A stretch of DNA of 64,000 nt from positions 1 to 64,000 of the forward strand of contig CANRFB010000001.1 in the NCBI GenBank assembly GCA_947629785.1, read 5' to 3'. Numbering within the stretch: position 1 is the stretch's first letter; each line of letters begins with the position of its first letter. This document shows positions 7,893-16,181 of the stretch, one piece after another. Below the pieces are notes generated by a model. It saw only the letters and a list, made by a program, of their open reading frames with translations, was not told the origin of the DNA and ran no database searches. Source of the stretch: an uncultured Clostridia bacterium. GTDB taxonomy: Bacteria > Bacillota > Clostridia > Oscillospirales > Ruminococcaceae. Both the position numbers and the translations under genes were made by a program.

Positions 7893-9143
7893 TCAAACGC
7901 TCTCTTCTTCTTCCGAATGGCTGGGATTAGTTAGTCCTGCCCATGTACTGTTAACGCTTTCTACACATTCAAAATACTTCTGCGCTATCATGGACTGGGG
8001 AATTCCAAGCTGTGCGGCGCACTGCGACATTTCGTTCCAGTCCGCTCTTTCATAGGAAAGTATAAGCTTATACAAAATTCCTGCCCGTCCCTCGTATGAA
8101 AGAAGTGCATTCTTTATTTCATCACTTATAGGGAGCTGTTCCAGAACTTCCGCCAAAGGCATCTGCATAAGTTTTCCAAGTGTGGAGAACATTCCCATAA
8201 GATACGCTTCCGAACGTGATATAGGCATATTTTCCGCAGATTCCAGAAGTTCGCTTGCAAACGTTGCTCTCAGGAAAGATATTTTTATCAGTTCATCGGG
8301 CATAGAACCGTCGTCCTGTTTGAAACTTAACAGGTATATCCACTGTTTCAACTGTCCGAGTCCGAGTATTACCAATGCCTGTTTTACCGAATGAGCCCTG
8401 TTCCTAAGTGCAAAATATGCAGAGTTTACCAGTTTAAGAAGTGAGAATGTAAGCGAAACATCTCTTGAAATTATATTTTCTATCTCGTCAATATCAGGTT
8501 CGTCCTTGGTAACGGCTACCATCAGCAGGAAGAAATTGCTTTGCAGGTAGTTGACCTTTTTGATCTCGGAAGGCATCTTTTCCGATACGAAAGAACCCTG
8601 AAAATATGTACAGCCGAGAGATTTAGCCTTATTGTAAGCTTCCTGAGTTTCAATATTGTAAGCAACTATCTGTTTGCCGAAAGATTTTCCTATGTTAATG
8701 ATATTTTCTATTGACGGATTATCATTCATCGGCGAAAAGTTTACTTTTATATAGTCCACAATATCAAGTATTCCGAAGAATCTTGGCGCAAACTCAAAAT
8801 CTACCACTGCGATCTTATATCCGCTCTGCTTGTATTTTTCAATAAGATTCTGCGAAAACGGATTTGTTATCAGCGAATCCTCTATCTGAATGACAAGCTT
8901 GTTTGTAGAAAACATTTTCGGGATATTTTTTTCCAGAAGATTTGAAGTAAATGTCAGAAAAGCAGTCTTTCCGTCAAGGAACTTACTGCTGTCCATAGAT
9001 GACAGGAAATTTTCAATAGCGTTAGCGGCGGAAGCATCGTCTGTACTTCCTGCTTTTAAGCTGTTATCGGTATATAATATTTCGTAACCAGTAGTTTCAT
9101 GCTTTTCATTAACGATTGCCTGACGAACGATATAAGAATCCAT
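7893..9143 (-). CDS. EAL-like/HDOD domain signalling protein
   Basis: A 416-residue two-domain protein of the YuxH type. The N-terminal half is an EAL-fold domain in which the catalytic E-A-L is replaced by Y-E-I-L (YEILYTD, near residue 20), so cyclic-di-GMP hydrolysis is unlikely. The C-terminal half is an HDOD domain with the conserved stretch around SLLKLVNSAYFALRNRAHSVKQALVILG, lacking metal-binding His-Asp pairs. Such proteins are regarded as signalling scaffolds. The ATG at 9143 lies eight bases from AGGAGGT. It is monocistronic with its own promoter. Confidence 0.85.
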   Translation of the reverse strand: MDSYIVRQAIVNEKHETTGYEILYTDNSLKAGSTDDASAANAIENFLSSMDSSKFLDGKTAFLTFTSNLLEKNIPKMFSTNKLVIQIEDSLITNPFSQNLIEKYKQSGYKIAVVDFEFAPRFFGILDIVDYIKVNFSPMNDNPSIENIINIGKSFGKQIVAYNIETQEAYNKAKSLGCTYFQGSFVSEKMPSEIKKVNYLQSNFFLLMVAVTKDEPDIDEIENIISRDVSLTFSLLKLVNSAYFALRNRAHSVKQALVILGLGQLKQWIYLLSFKQDDGSMPDELIKISFLRATFASELLESAENMPISRSEAYLMGMFSTLGKLMQMPLAEVLEQLPISDEIKNALLSYEGRAGILYKLILSYERADWNEMSQCAAQLGIPQSMIAQKYFECVESVNSTWAGLTNPSHSEEEESV

Positions 9144-9175
9144 CTGCAAATACCTCCTTGCATTAGTACATAACC

Positions 9176-9204
9176 ATTATACCAAATTTATTTTCTTTTT
9201 TCAA
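9176..9204 (-). promoter_or_regulatory. Sigma-A promoter for the EAL/HDOD gene
   Basis: On the minus strand: TTGAAA, 17 bases, TATAAT, about 30 bases before the start codon. Confidence 0.85.
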
Positions 9205-9220
9205 TATATTTTAAAAAATA

Positions 9221-9856
9221 TTAAATCATTTCGGAAAAATTCATAATAAATTTATCAGAACGTAATCTTATCGTAACAATATCATTGGAAGAATACTTAT
9301 CATACACCCCGATAACAGTCATACCGGCGTTTTTTGCGCTTACGATCCCGTTGAGAACGTCCTCAAATACGGCACACTCCGCAGGAGAAACACCCAGTTC
9401 CGAAGCCGCCAGCAGATACACATCGGGATAGTCCTTGCTTTTGCCTGCCTCGGCAGTTGTGCAGAACGCGTCAAAATATCCGTATACGCCATTGTGCCGC
9501 AGAACTGGTTCATAAAGTTCTTTCGGGGACGCCGTTGCAAGGGCAAGTTTTACTCCCCTGCCTTTCAGGTATTCAAGATACTCTTTCGCATTGTCTTTAA
9601 GGAATATATTATACCTGTATTCCTGAACCGCAAGCGCATTGAATTCCTTTATAAGGCTTTCCGTGTCCTCTTTTACGCCAAGTCTGTGCATTTCCTCGGC
9701 GGCTTCCTCGTATGTCAGCGAGGAAAGCTTTGCGGCAAAATCGTCCGAACATGGTATGCCTCTTTTGTTGAGAATTCTCTTGTCTATCTTCGCCCACACC
9801 GAATTAGATTCGATAAGCGTTCCGTCAAGGTCAAAAATCGCAGCCGAAAATTCCAT
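9221..9856 (-). CDS. HAD-superfamily hydrolase, beta-phosphoglucomutase-like
   Basis: A 211-residue HAD phosphatase. Motif I is FDLDGTLIES at the N-terminus with the nucleophilic Asp, motif II is the Ser/Thr in LALATASPKEL, motif III the Lys in AEAGKSKDYPDVYL, and motif IV the acidic pair near VFEDVLNGI. The cap domain is helical, as in beta-phosphoglucomutase and phosphoglycolate phosphatase. The substrate is unknown. Nested GTG/ATG/ATG starts exist; I prefer the ATG at 9856, six bases from AGGTG. It follows mutS2 closely and is probably in the same operon. Confidence 0.87.
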   Translation of the reverse strand: MEFSAAIFDLDGTLIESNSVWAKIDKRILNKRGIPCSDDFAAKLSSLTYEEAAEEMHRLGVKEDTESLIKEFNALAVQEYRYNIFLKDNAKEYLEYLKGRGVKLALATASPKELYEPVLRHNGVYGYFDAFCTTAEAGKSKDYPDVYLLAASELGVSPAECAVFEDVLNGIVSAKNAGMTVIGVYDKYSSNDIVTIRLRSDKFIMNFSEMI

Positions 9857-9870
9857 ATCCATCACCTGTT

Positions 9871-12246
9871 TTATTTCAGTTCAACAATGGTAACTCCGTC
9901 CTCACCCTCGCCGAACTGCCCCGCGCGAAAGCTTTTAACGGACGGATGTGATTTAAGGTGGCGCTGAATACCCTGCCTGAGAGCGCCTGTTCCCTTACCG
10001 TGAATTACCGTGATTATTCCTATTCCCGAAAGCACCGCATTGTCAATGAACATATCCAGTTCCATTATTCCCTCATCTACTGTCTGTCCGCGAATGTCAA
10101 GTTCCATTGAGGAAGAACGTTCCATTTTCCCGCGGACGCCCTTTGTGGAAACTTTTTTATTCTGATATGTGACCTTTTCGGGTTCTATAAGCCGCAGTTT
10201 CTTTACGCTTATTTTGGTTTTCATGATCCCCGACTGAACAAAGACCATTCCCGAGGAGTCGGGATCGCTTGCAAGTATGCCCTTTTTGTTTATGTCAACA
10301 ATGGCAACACTGTCCCCTCTCCTGAAAGGGCGGGGCGGGACATATTCCTTGTGTTCCGCGGCAATTATGGGATTTGCAGTATCGAACATCTTGTTTAACG
10401 CGGCTTTGTTTTTGGAACGGGCATTTGCCGCAAGCTGTGAGAAATTCTCCTTGTCTTTCTGCTTCTTTATTTCGTTAAGCTCGTCCATAAGCGCATCAGC
10501 CTGCATACGGCAGCTTTCGACAATTCTCATAGCCTGTGTACGCGCCTTTGCTATCTCGTCCTCTTTGCGTTTGTTGAGAGCGTCTATTTCGCTTTCAAGC
10601 TCGGAAAGTTTCTTTTCATTTTCGCGGCGTAAATTTTCCGCTTCTTCGCTCTTTTTTTCAAGTTCAAGACGTGTTTCTTCTAATTTGGAAATTACTTCCT
10701 CAAATCGCTGGTTTTCGGTAGAAACAAGTTCATTTGCCCTGTCAATGATATTCTTGGGCATACCCAGCTTTGCGGATATTGAGAAAGCGTTTGATTTCCC
10801 CGGAGAACCTATTATAAGCCTGTAGGTAGGCTGCATAAGCGTCATGTCAAATTCGCAGGAAGCATTTTCTATGCCCTCACGTTCAATGGCATAAAGTTTA
10901 AGTTCCTGATAGTGAGTAGTAACAAGAAGCCTGCTTCCTCTGTACTTTAACTCGTCAATTATAGAAACAGCCAGTGCCGCGCCCTCAACAGGATCGGTTC
11001 CCGAACCAAGTTCATCAAAAAGCACAAGAGAATCCCTGTCCGCATCTTTGAGAATTTCCACAACACTGCTCATATGCGACGAAAACGTTGAAAGGCTGTC
11101 CTCAATGCTCTGCCTGTCTCCTATATCCACAAGGATATTCTTGAAAACTGAAATATGACTGCCGTCACCCGCAGGAATAAGCATACCGCACATTGTCATT
11201 GCCGTAAGAAGCCCCACCGTTTTAAGAAGAACTGTTTTACCGCCTGTGTTCGGACCGGTAACAATAAGCGCCTGATAGTCATATCCAAGCTTTATATCCA
11301 CCGGAACGACCTTGTTTTTGTCAATCAGCGGGTGTCTTGCTTTTTTCAGTTCAATACGTCCGTCGTCGGAAATATCCGGCTCGCTCGCCCTCATTTTAGC
11401 CGCAAGATTTGATTTTGCAAAATAAAGGTTCAGTTCCGTACAGATAAGATAACTTTCAGCTATAGAATCTGCTCTTGCGGCACATTCAGAACTGAATTCA
11501 GCAATAATGCGTTCTATTTCTTCCTGTTCCTCGCCTTGAAGAACGCGTATCTCGTTGTTTGCTTCAACAACGGAAATAGGCTCTACAAAATAAGTAGCTC
11601 CGCTTGAAGAAGCCGCATGGACAAGCCCCTGAATGTTTCCTTTGTGTTCAGCTTTTACGGGAATAACATACCTGCCGTTCCGCATTGTAACAATATTTTC
11701 CTGCAAAGATTTCTGAACTTCGGTATTTTTAATAAGGTTATCAAGGCTTTCGCGGATTTTTATCCCCGCCTGAGCAATTTTGCGGCGGATATTTGCAAGG
11801 TTTGAACTTGCGGTATCAGCTATTTCGTCCTCTGAAAGTATAGACTCCTTTATTCTGTCCTCAAGATATTTATCGGGCGAAAGAGACGCGAAAAGTTCAT
11901 CAAGTAGAGTTTCCTCCTCACCTCTTGATTTGTTCCAGTCGGAAAGTATCCGTATCTGATAAAGCATCTGAGCAATATCAAGAAGTTCACGCAGGGTCAG
12001 ACTTGCCCCCGACTTTGCCCTGTTCAGAGAACCGCGCACGTCTTTAAATCCCGTAAATGCGGGAGTTCCGTATTTCACCGACAGATCGAACGCCTGAGCT
12101 GTTTTTCTGACTTCAAGCCTGACATTTTCAAGTTCCGTGATAGGTTCAAGGGCAAGAGCCGTTTCACGGGTACGGGCGTTTGAAGTTTCATCTGCCAGCA
12201 TTTCAAGAATTTTATGTAATTCAAGAGAATTGTAATATTTATTCAT
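9871..12246 (-). CDS. mutS2: Endonuclease MutS2
   Basis: A 791-residue MutS2. It has the MutS core and clamp region (about 1-320), an ABC-type ATPase with Walker A GPNTGGKTVLLKT and Walker B LVLFDELGSGTDP, a long charged coiled coil (about 510-640) and a C-terminal Smr nuclease domain (ELDIRGQTVDE, VIHGKGTGALRQGI). Bacterial MutS2 lacks the mismatch-reading domain; known members act in recombination control and in rescuing collided ribosomes. I prefer the ATG at 12246; AAAGGA is a slightly distant 12 bases upstream. It follows recO by 36 bases. Confidence 0.95.
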   Translation of the reverse strand: MNKYYNSLELHKILEMLADETSNARTRETALALEPITELENVRLEVRKTAQAFDLSVKYGTPAFTGFKDVRGSLNRAKSGASLTLRELLDIAQMLYQIRILSDWNKSRGEEETLLDELFASLSPDKYLEDRIKESILSEDEIADTASSNLANIRRKIAQAGIKIRESLDNLIKNTEVQKSLQENIVTMRNGRYVIPVKAEHKGNIQGLVHAASSSGATYFVEPISVVEANNEIRVLQGEEQEEIERIIAEFSSECAARADSIAESYLICTELNLYFAKSNLAAKMRASEPDISDDGRIELKKARHPLIDKNKVVPVDIKLGYDYQALIVTGPNTGGKTVLLKTVGLLTAMTMCGMLIPAGDGSHISVFKNILVDIGDRQSIEDSLSTFSSHMSSVVEILKDADRDSLVLFDELGSGTDPVEGAALAVSIIDELKYRGSRLLVTTHYQELKLYAIEREGIENASCEFDMTLMQPTYRLIIGSPGKSNAFSISAKLGMPKNIIDRANELVSTENQRFEEVISKLEETRLELEKKSEEAENLRRENEKKLSELESEIDALNKRKEDEIAKARTQAMRIVESCRMQADALMDELNEIKKQKDKENFSQLAANARSKNKAALNKMFDTANPIIAAEHKEYVPPRPFRRGDSVAIVDINKKGILASDPDSSGMVFVQSGIMKTKISVKKLRLIEPEKVTYQNKKVSTKGVRGKMERSSSMELDIRGQTVDEGIMELDMFIDNAVLSGIGIITVIHGKGTGALRQGIQRHLKSHPSVKSFRAGQFGEGEDGVTIVELK

Positions 12247-12282
12247 AATGTAAAATTGTCCTTTCAATTGTGTTGCTTGTCC

Positions 12283-13047
12283 TCAAAACGGTTCGCAGAC
12301 TTTTTTGTAGAAATCAAGAGATTTGAAATTCGCGTCTATACGCGCAAGAACATATTTTTCCGTTATTTCATTCAGAAGTTCCATTGACTTGTCGCCAAGC
12401 CTGAAATTAAAGAGCCGTTCCTGTTCGGAAAGACATATGAACCGCATAGCTTCAAGGACAGAATTTGTTATTCTTATGTGATAATAGTTTTCTTCAAGTT
12501 CCTTAAAAGCAAGATGTTCTCCGCAGAGCAGACAGGCGCGGTCTACAAGGAAATACATTTCTTCCGCCTGATACTTGTAACATTCACGGCAGCCGATGAG
12601 CTGCGGAAGCAGCCCGATCTCTGACATAAACCGCAGTTCAAAAACGCTTTTAAGGAATTCACAGCTTCTTAGATCCTCCGACAGGAAATGCAGCGTGTTA
12701 AGAAAAAGCCGCATAATATCCTTTGCAGTCTGACCTGTTGTAGTACAATGCCCTATAATTTCAGCAAAATATTCTGCCAAAGCAAGTTTTTTAATATCCA
12801 TTCTCAATCCATAAAAAACTCTTGATACTTCGCTGCTATTGAGATAGTACCTGTCGCCGCGGCTGTTGAAGCAGAATTTTGAATAAGCAAACAGCTGTGT
12901 AGCCGAATTGCTTTTTCCGTGAATTTTTCTTGCGCCTTTTACGCATATTTCCACAATACCGTATTCCGCTGTAAGAATATCTATGAATTTGTCGTTTTCA
13001 CCGTAATTGCGTTCCGATATTACTACTCCCATTGCTGTTATCAGCAT
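12283..13047 (-). CDS. recO: DNA repair protein RecO
   Basis: A 254-residue RecO, which with RecR loads RecA onto SSB-coated gaps. An N-terminal OB fold (VVISERNYGENDKFIDILTAEYG) is followed by a helical domain and a zinc knuckle of the form C-x2-C...C-x2-C (CRECYKYQ, ACLLCGEH). The start has AAGGAGAGG six bases upstream and lies inside the YqzL-like gene, which overlaps it by 50 bases. The order era-yqzL-recO is the same as in Bacillus. Confidence 0.94.
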   Translation of the reverse strand: MLITAMGVVISERNYGENDKFIDILTAEYGIVEICVKGARKIHGKSNSATQLFAYSKFCFNSRGDRYYLNSSEVSRVFYGLRMDIKKLALAEYFAEIIGHCTTTGQTAKDIMRLFLNTLHFLSEDLRSCEFLKSVFELRFMSEIGLLPQLIGCRECYKYQAEEMYFLVDRACLLCGEHLAFKELEENYYHIRITNSVLEAMRFICLSEQERLFNFRLGDKSMELLNEITEKYVLARIDANFKSLDFYKKVCEPF

Positions 13048-13171
13048 CGGAGACCTCTCCTTTTATATTTGAAAAAAATTTAGTATTTATCCCCTTGTAA
13101 TCAAGGTAATCCGTTATACGTCCGCTGAGTTCAAATTTATTCCATTTGTTTTCATCATAGTTATCTATCAT
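12998..13171 (-). CDS. yqzL: YqzL-like small protein
   Basis: A 57-residue product. The core W-N-K-F-E-L-S-G-R-I-T-D-Y-L-D-Y-K matches the short YqzL pattern (W-x-x-F-x-x-T/S-G-x-I-x-x-Y-L-x-Y-K), and the position between era and recO is the one yqzL has in Bacillus. The tail is longer and Ser/Asn-rich. The ATG at 13171 has GGAGG seven bases upstream. The 50-base overlap with recO suggests translational coupling. Function is unknown. Confidence 0.75.
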   Translation of the reverse strand: MIDNYDENKWNKFELSGRITDYLDYKGINTKFFSNIKGEVSDADNSNGSSNIGTQLR

Positions 13172-13203
13172 AGTAAAGCCTCCATGATCTATCAAAAGTC
13201 TTT

Positions 13204-13232
13204 ACTATAATTATTGCCATGACGCTTGTCAC
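13204..13232 (-). promoter_or_regulatory. Sigma-A promoter for yqzL-recO-mutS2
   Basis: On the minus strand: GTGACA, 17 bases, TATAGT, starting within the last codons of era. It would allow expression of the repair genes independent of the phoH-era transcript. Confidence 0.6.
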
Positions 13233-14143
13233 ATATTAGTGGAATTATTTGATAATCCAAAATTGCATATAAGTTTTTCCTTATTCCGCCAGTCCTCACG
13301 GACTTTCACCCAGCATTGAAGATTTACCTTTATTTCAAAGAACCGTTCCAGTTCTTCGCGGGCAAGCTGACCTATCTTTTTAAGCATGGAACCGTTTTTG
13401 CCGATAACCATTCCCTTGTGAGAATCCCTTTCACAGTATATGGTCGCAGAAATATCAAGAATATCCTCACCGTTTCTGTTGGTGCGTTCTTCCATCTGCT
13501 CGATCATTACCGCGATCCCGTGAGGAACTTCATCGCTCATAAGTTCGAGAATCTTTTCCCGTATCATTTCGGAAGCTATTACCTGTTCCGGCTGGTCGGT
13601 AAAGGAACTGTCCGAAAAATAGTGAGGACCTTCCGAAGAATGTTTTTTCACCTCGTCCCATACTATGTCAATTCCGTCATTCTGAGTCACGCTTATGGGA
13701 ATTATAGTTTCAAAATCGTAAAGTCTGCTGTATTCCAGAATGATCGGCGCAAGCTTTTCCTTGTCTTTGAGAATGTCTATCTTGTTAAGGATAAGAATTA
13801 CCTTGTCGTTTTTCCGGAAACCGTTTATAATGTTCCGCTCATTTTCGTCAAATTTTGCAGTCACATCCGAAACCATAAGTATCAGATCAACGTCCGCTAT
13901 CGAGTCCTTGACCGTCTTGTTCATGTGTTCCCCAAGCTTGTTTTTAGATCTGTGAACGCCCGGCGTGTCCATAAAAACATACTGGGTGTTTTCTTCCGTA
14001 ACTATGCCGGATATCCGCGTTCTTGTAGTCTGGGGCTTGCTGCTGACCGCAGCGATCTTTTCGCCTGTCAGGGCATTGAGGAGAGATGATTTCCCCGCAT
14101 TTGCCTTTCCGACTATAGTGACAAATTCATTTCTTGTTTCCAT
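13229..14143 (-). CDS. era: GTPase Era
   Basis: A 304-residue Era that binds the 3' end of 16S rRNA during small-subunit assembly. The GTPase domain has GKANAGKSSLLN (G1), DTPGVH (G3) and LNKIDIL (G4). The C-terminal KH domain is seen in YCERDSHKGMVIGKNGSMLKKIG. The ATG follows AAAGGAATAACA. It overlaps the dgkA gene by 17 bases. Confidence 0.97.
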   Translation of the reverse strand: METRNEFVTIVGKANAGKSSLLNALTGEKIAAVSSKPQTTRTRISGIVTEENTQYVFMDTPGVHRSKNKLGEHMNKTVKDSIADVDLILMVSDVTAKFDENERNIINGFRKNDKVILILNKIDILKDKEKLAPIILEYSRLYDFETIIPISVTQNDGIDIVWDEVKKHSSEGPHYFSDSSFTDQPEQVIASEMIREKILELMSDEVPHGIAVMIEQMEERTNRNGEDILDISATIYCERDSHKGMVIGKNGSMLKKIGQLAREELERFFEIKVNLQCWVKVREDWRNKEKLICNFGLSNNSTNM

Positions 14144-14606
14144 TGTTATTCCTTTCTTTTTTGCCTGTTCCGAAAATAAACCATACCGCCGCGGGAATTG
14201 ATGTTATAAATCCCAGAAGCGACAGGAGGTGCGTGCTGTAATATTCTATAATGTTTTTTATAACATCAAAGTCAAGGAAAAACAGCAGCCCCGCAATTAC
14301 GGCAAACACCGCCGTTACAAGAACAGCCCCCGCAGCCGCGTCCTTGGCAAATTTTGCAGTCTTATTGTATTCCTTGACGGAAAGGTCAACGGCTTTTTCG
14401 ACAGCGGTATTTATCATTTCGCTTGCCATTACCGAAGAAAATGTAAGCACAAGCAGGATATAGTCCGTTCTTGACAATTCATAAAAGAACGAGAACGCCG
14501 TCACATATACCGCCGCTATGATGTGAAACCTGAAATTCCGCTGGGAACGTATCGTTTCCCAAATTCCCTCTGCCGCATAAACAAACGATTTAAGAAATGC
14601 TTTCAT
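14127..14606 (-). CDS. dgkA: Diacylglycerol/undecaprenol kinase family protein
   Basis: A 159-residue membrane protein. The DgkA signature ASEMINTAVEKAVDL sits at about residues 62-76, with transmembrane helices before and after it. Gram-positive members phosphorylate undecaprenol rather than diacylglycerol. An additional C-terminal membrane helix (about 128-146) ending in a basic tail extends it beyond the usual 120-130 residues. Start and ybeY stop overlap as ATGA. Confidence 0.88.
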   Translation of the reverse strand: MKAFLKSFVYAAEGIWETIRSQRNFRFHIIAAVYVTAFSFFYELSRTDYILLVLTFSSVMASEMINTAVEKAVDLSVKEYNKTAKFAKDAAAGAVLVTAVFAVIAGLLFFLDFDVIKNIIEYYSTHLLSLLGFITSIPAAVWFIFGTGKKERNNNGNKK

Positions 14607-15103
14607 TGTATATCTGTAAATTCCTGTTCTCTGGTAATTCCGAGATTTTCAAGGATAAGTTCTTCCTTTTCGTGCATTTTTGCGGCTTCAAGAGGGGTAG
14701 TTTCATGGTCGTAGCCAAGCAGATGAAGCATTGAATGTACCGTCAGAAATCCCACTTCACGTTCAAGGGAATGGTCGTATATCTTTGCCTGTTTCAAAGC
14801 GGTTTCCATTGAAATTACAACATCTCCCAGCAAACGCGCTCCTGTTTCGTTGTTTAGATCGTAAACGCCGTTTTCTCCAAGGGGAAACGACAGCACGTCC
14901 GTGGGCATATCCTTGCTTCTGTAAAGCTTATTCAGCTTTTGTATCTCATCGTTATCAACGAACAGAACGCTTACTTCGGCAGGGTCTGTAAAATTTTCCT
15001 CCGAAAGCACTGCCTGACAGCATTTTCTTACAAGCGGTCTTATTCCCTTTGGCAGCTTTATTTTTTTCTGATTATTCCCTATCATAACTTTTAACTTGGG
15101 CAT
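14603..15103 (-). CDS. ybeY: Endoribonuclease YbeY
   Basis: A 166-residue zinc-dependent endoribonuclease for 16S rRNA 3' maturation and ribosome quality control. The zinc motif H-x3-H-x5-H is complete (HSMLHLLGYDH). The family segment KDMPTDVLSFPLGE precedes it. The ATG at 15103 lies nine bases after AAGGAC and is preferred over the GTG at 15112, which touches that site. It lies directly after phoH; the pgpH gene usually found between them in Bacillus is missing. Confidence 0.95.
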   Translation of the reverse strand: MPKLKVMIGNNQKKIKLPKGIRPLVRKCCQAVLSEENFTDPAEVSVLFVDNDEIQKLNKLYRSKDMPTDVLSFPLGENGVYDLNNETGARLLGDVVISMETALKQAKIYDHSLEREVGFLTVHSMLHLLGYDHETTPLEAAKMHEKEELILENLGITREQEFTDIQ

Positions 15104-15108
15104 TTTTA

Positions 15109-16071
15109 TCACGTCCTTCTTTCTCTGTATGCGTTTTCATAAGCTTTTATAATATCCTGTACAAGCTTGTGGCGTACAACGTCCTTTTCTGTAAATCTTG
15201 TTATGCAGATATCCTCGACATTTTTAAGAATGTTCATGGCGTCTATAAGTCCCGATTTCTTGCTGTCGGGAAGATCTATCTGGGTTATATCTCCCGTAAT
15301 CACCATTTTGCTGTTGAATCCCAGACGGGTGAGGAACATTTTTATCTGTTCCCTTGTGGTATTCTGCGCTTCATCAAGAATTATGAAAGAATCGTCCAGA
15401 GTGCGTCCTCTCATGTAAGCAAGCGGCGCAACTTCGATGCTTCCCCGTTCCATGTGCTTTGCAAAAGTTTCCGCACCGAACATATCGAAAAGCGCGTCAT
15501 ACAGCGGGCGAAGATACGGATCGACTTTGTTCTGCAGATCTCCGGGCAGGAAACCAAGTTTTTCTCCCGCTTCCACCGCAGGACGTGTAAGAATGATCTT
15601 GGTTACTTCATGGGCTTTGAACGCCTTTACCGCCATTGCCACCGCAAGGTAAGTCTTTCCGGTTCCCGCAGGACCGACTCCCATGACAATAGTATTCTTG
15701 GAAATAGCTTCCACATACTTTTTCTGACCGAGAGTCTTGGCTTTAACGACTTTGCCTCCCGTTGTTACGCAAATTCCGCCGTCAGCAAGACTTGTTATCT
15801 GCTGCATGGAATTTTCGTCCACCATTGAACTTACATAGCGGATATTTTGTTCATTTATGGTTTCACCTTTTTTAACAAGGGTAAGCAAAGTTTCCACCGC
15901 CGACTTGGCTTTTGCAACGGCTTCGCTTTCGCCGCTTATGCGTATATCGCTGCCGCGGTTCAGGATAGCGACTCCGTATTGCCTTTGCAGCAGATTGATA
16001 TTTTCATCATAACTTCCGAAAAGTGATAGTGCGTGTTCGATATTTTCCAGACTAATTACAGCTTCTGCCAT
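15109..16071 (-). CDS. phoH: PhoH family ATPase/RNA helicase
   Basis: A 320-residue cytoplasmic ATPase. An N-terminal KH-like segment (GVAILNRGSDIRISGESEAV) is followed by the PhoH P-loop domain with GPAGTGKTYLAV, the RPAVEAGEKLGFLPGDL signature and the Walker B IILDEAQNTT. PhoH proteins act as RNA helicases linked to YbeY. Start ATG behind AGAGGT. First gene of the phoH-ybeY-dgkA-era run. Confidence 0.95.
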   Translation of the reverse strand: MAEAVISLENIEHALSLFGSYDENINLLQRQYGVAILNRGSDIRISGESEAVAKAKSAVETLLTLVKKGETINEQNIRYVSSMVDENSMQQITSLADGGICVTTGGKVVKAKTLGQKKYVEAISKNTIVMGVGPAGTGKTYLAVAMAVKAFKAHEVTKIILTRPAVEAGEKLGFLPGDLQNKVDPYLRPLYDALFDMFGAETFAKHMERGSIEVAPLAYMRGRTLDDSFIILDEAQNTTREQIKMFLTRLGFNSKMVITGDITQIDLPDSKKSGLIDAMNILKNVEDICITRFTEKDVVRHKLVQDIIKAYENAYRERRT

Positions 16072-16142
16072 TTGTATACCTCTTAATATGGTTTAATTTT
16101 ACATTTATGGGATATATTGTGCATTTAAACCCATATATAGAT

Positions 16143-16171
16143 ATTATACCACAAATTTTTCATTCTGAAAA
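16143..16171 (-). promoter_or_regulatory. Sigma-A promoter for phoH-ybeY-dgkA-era
   Basis: On the minus strand: TTTTCA, 17 bases, TATAAT, about 70 bases ahead of phoH and downstream of yqfD. This separates the housekeeping genes from the sporulation pair yqfC-yqfD. Confidence 0.7.
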
Positions 16172-16181
16172 GGGGTAATTT

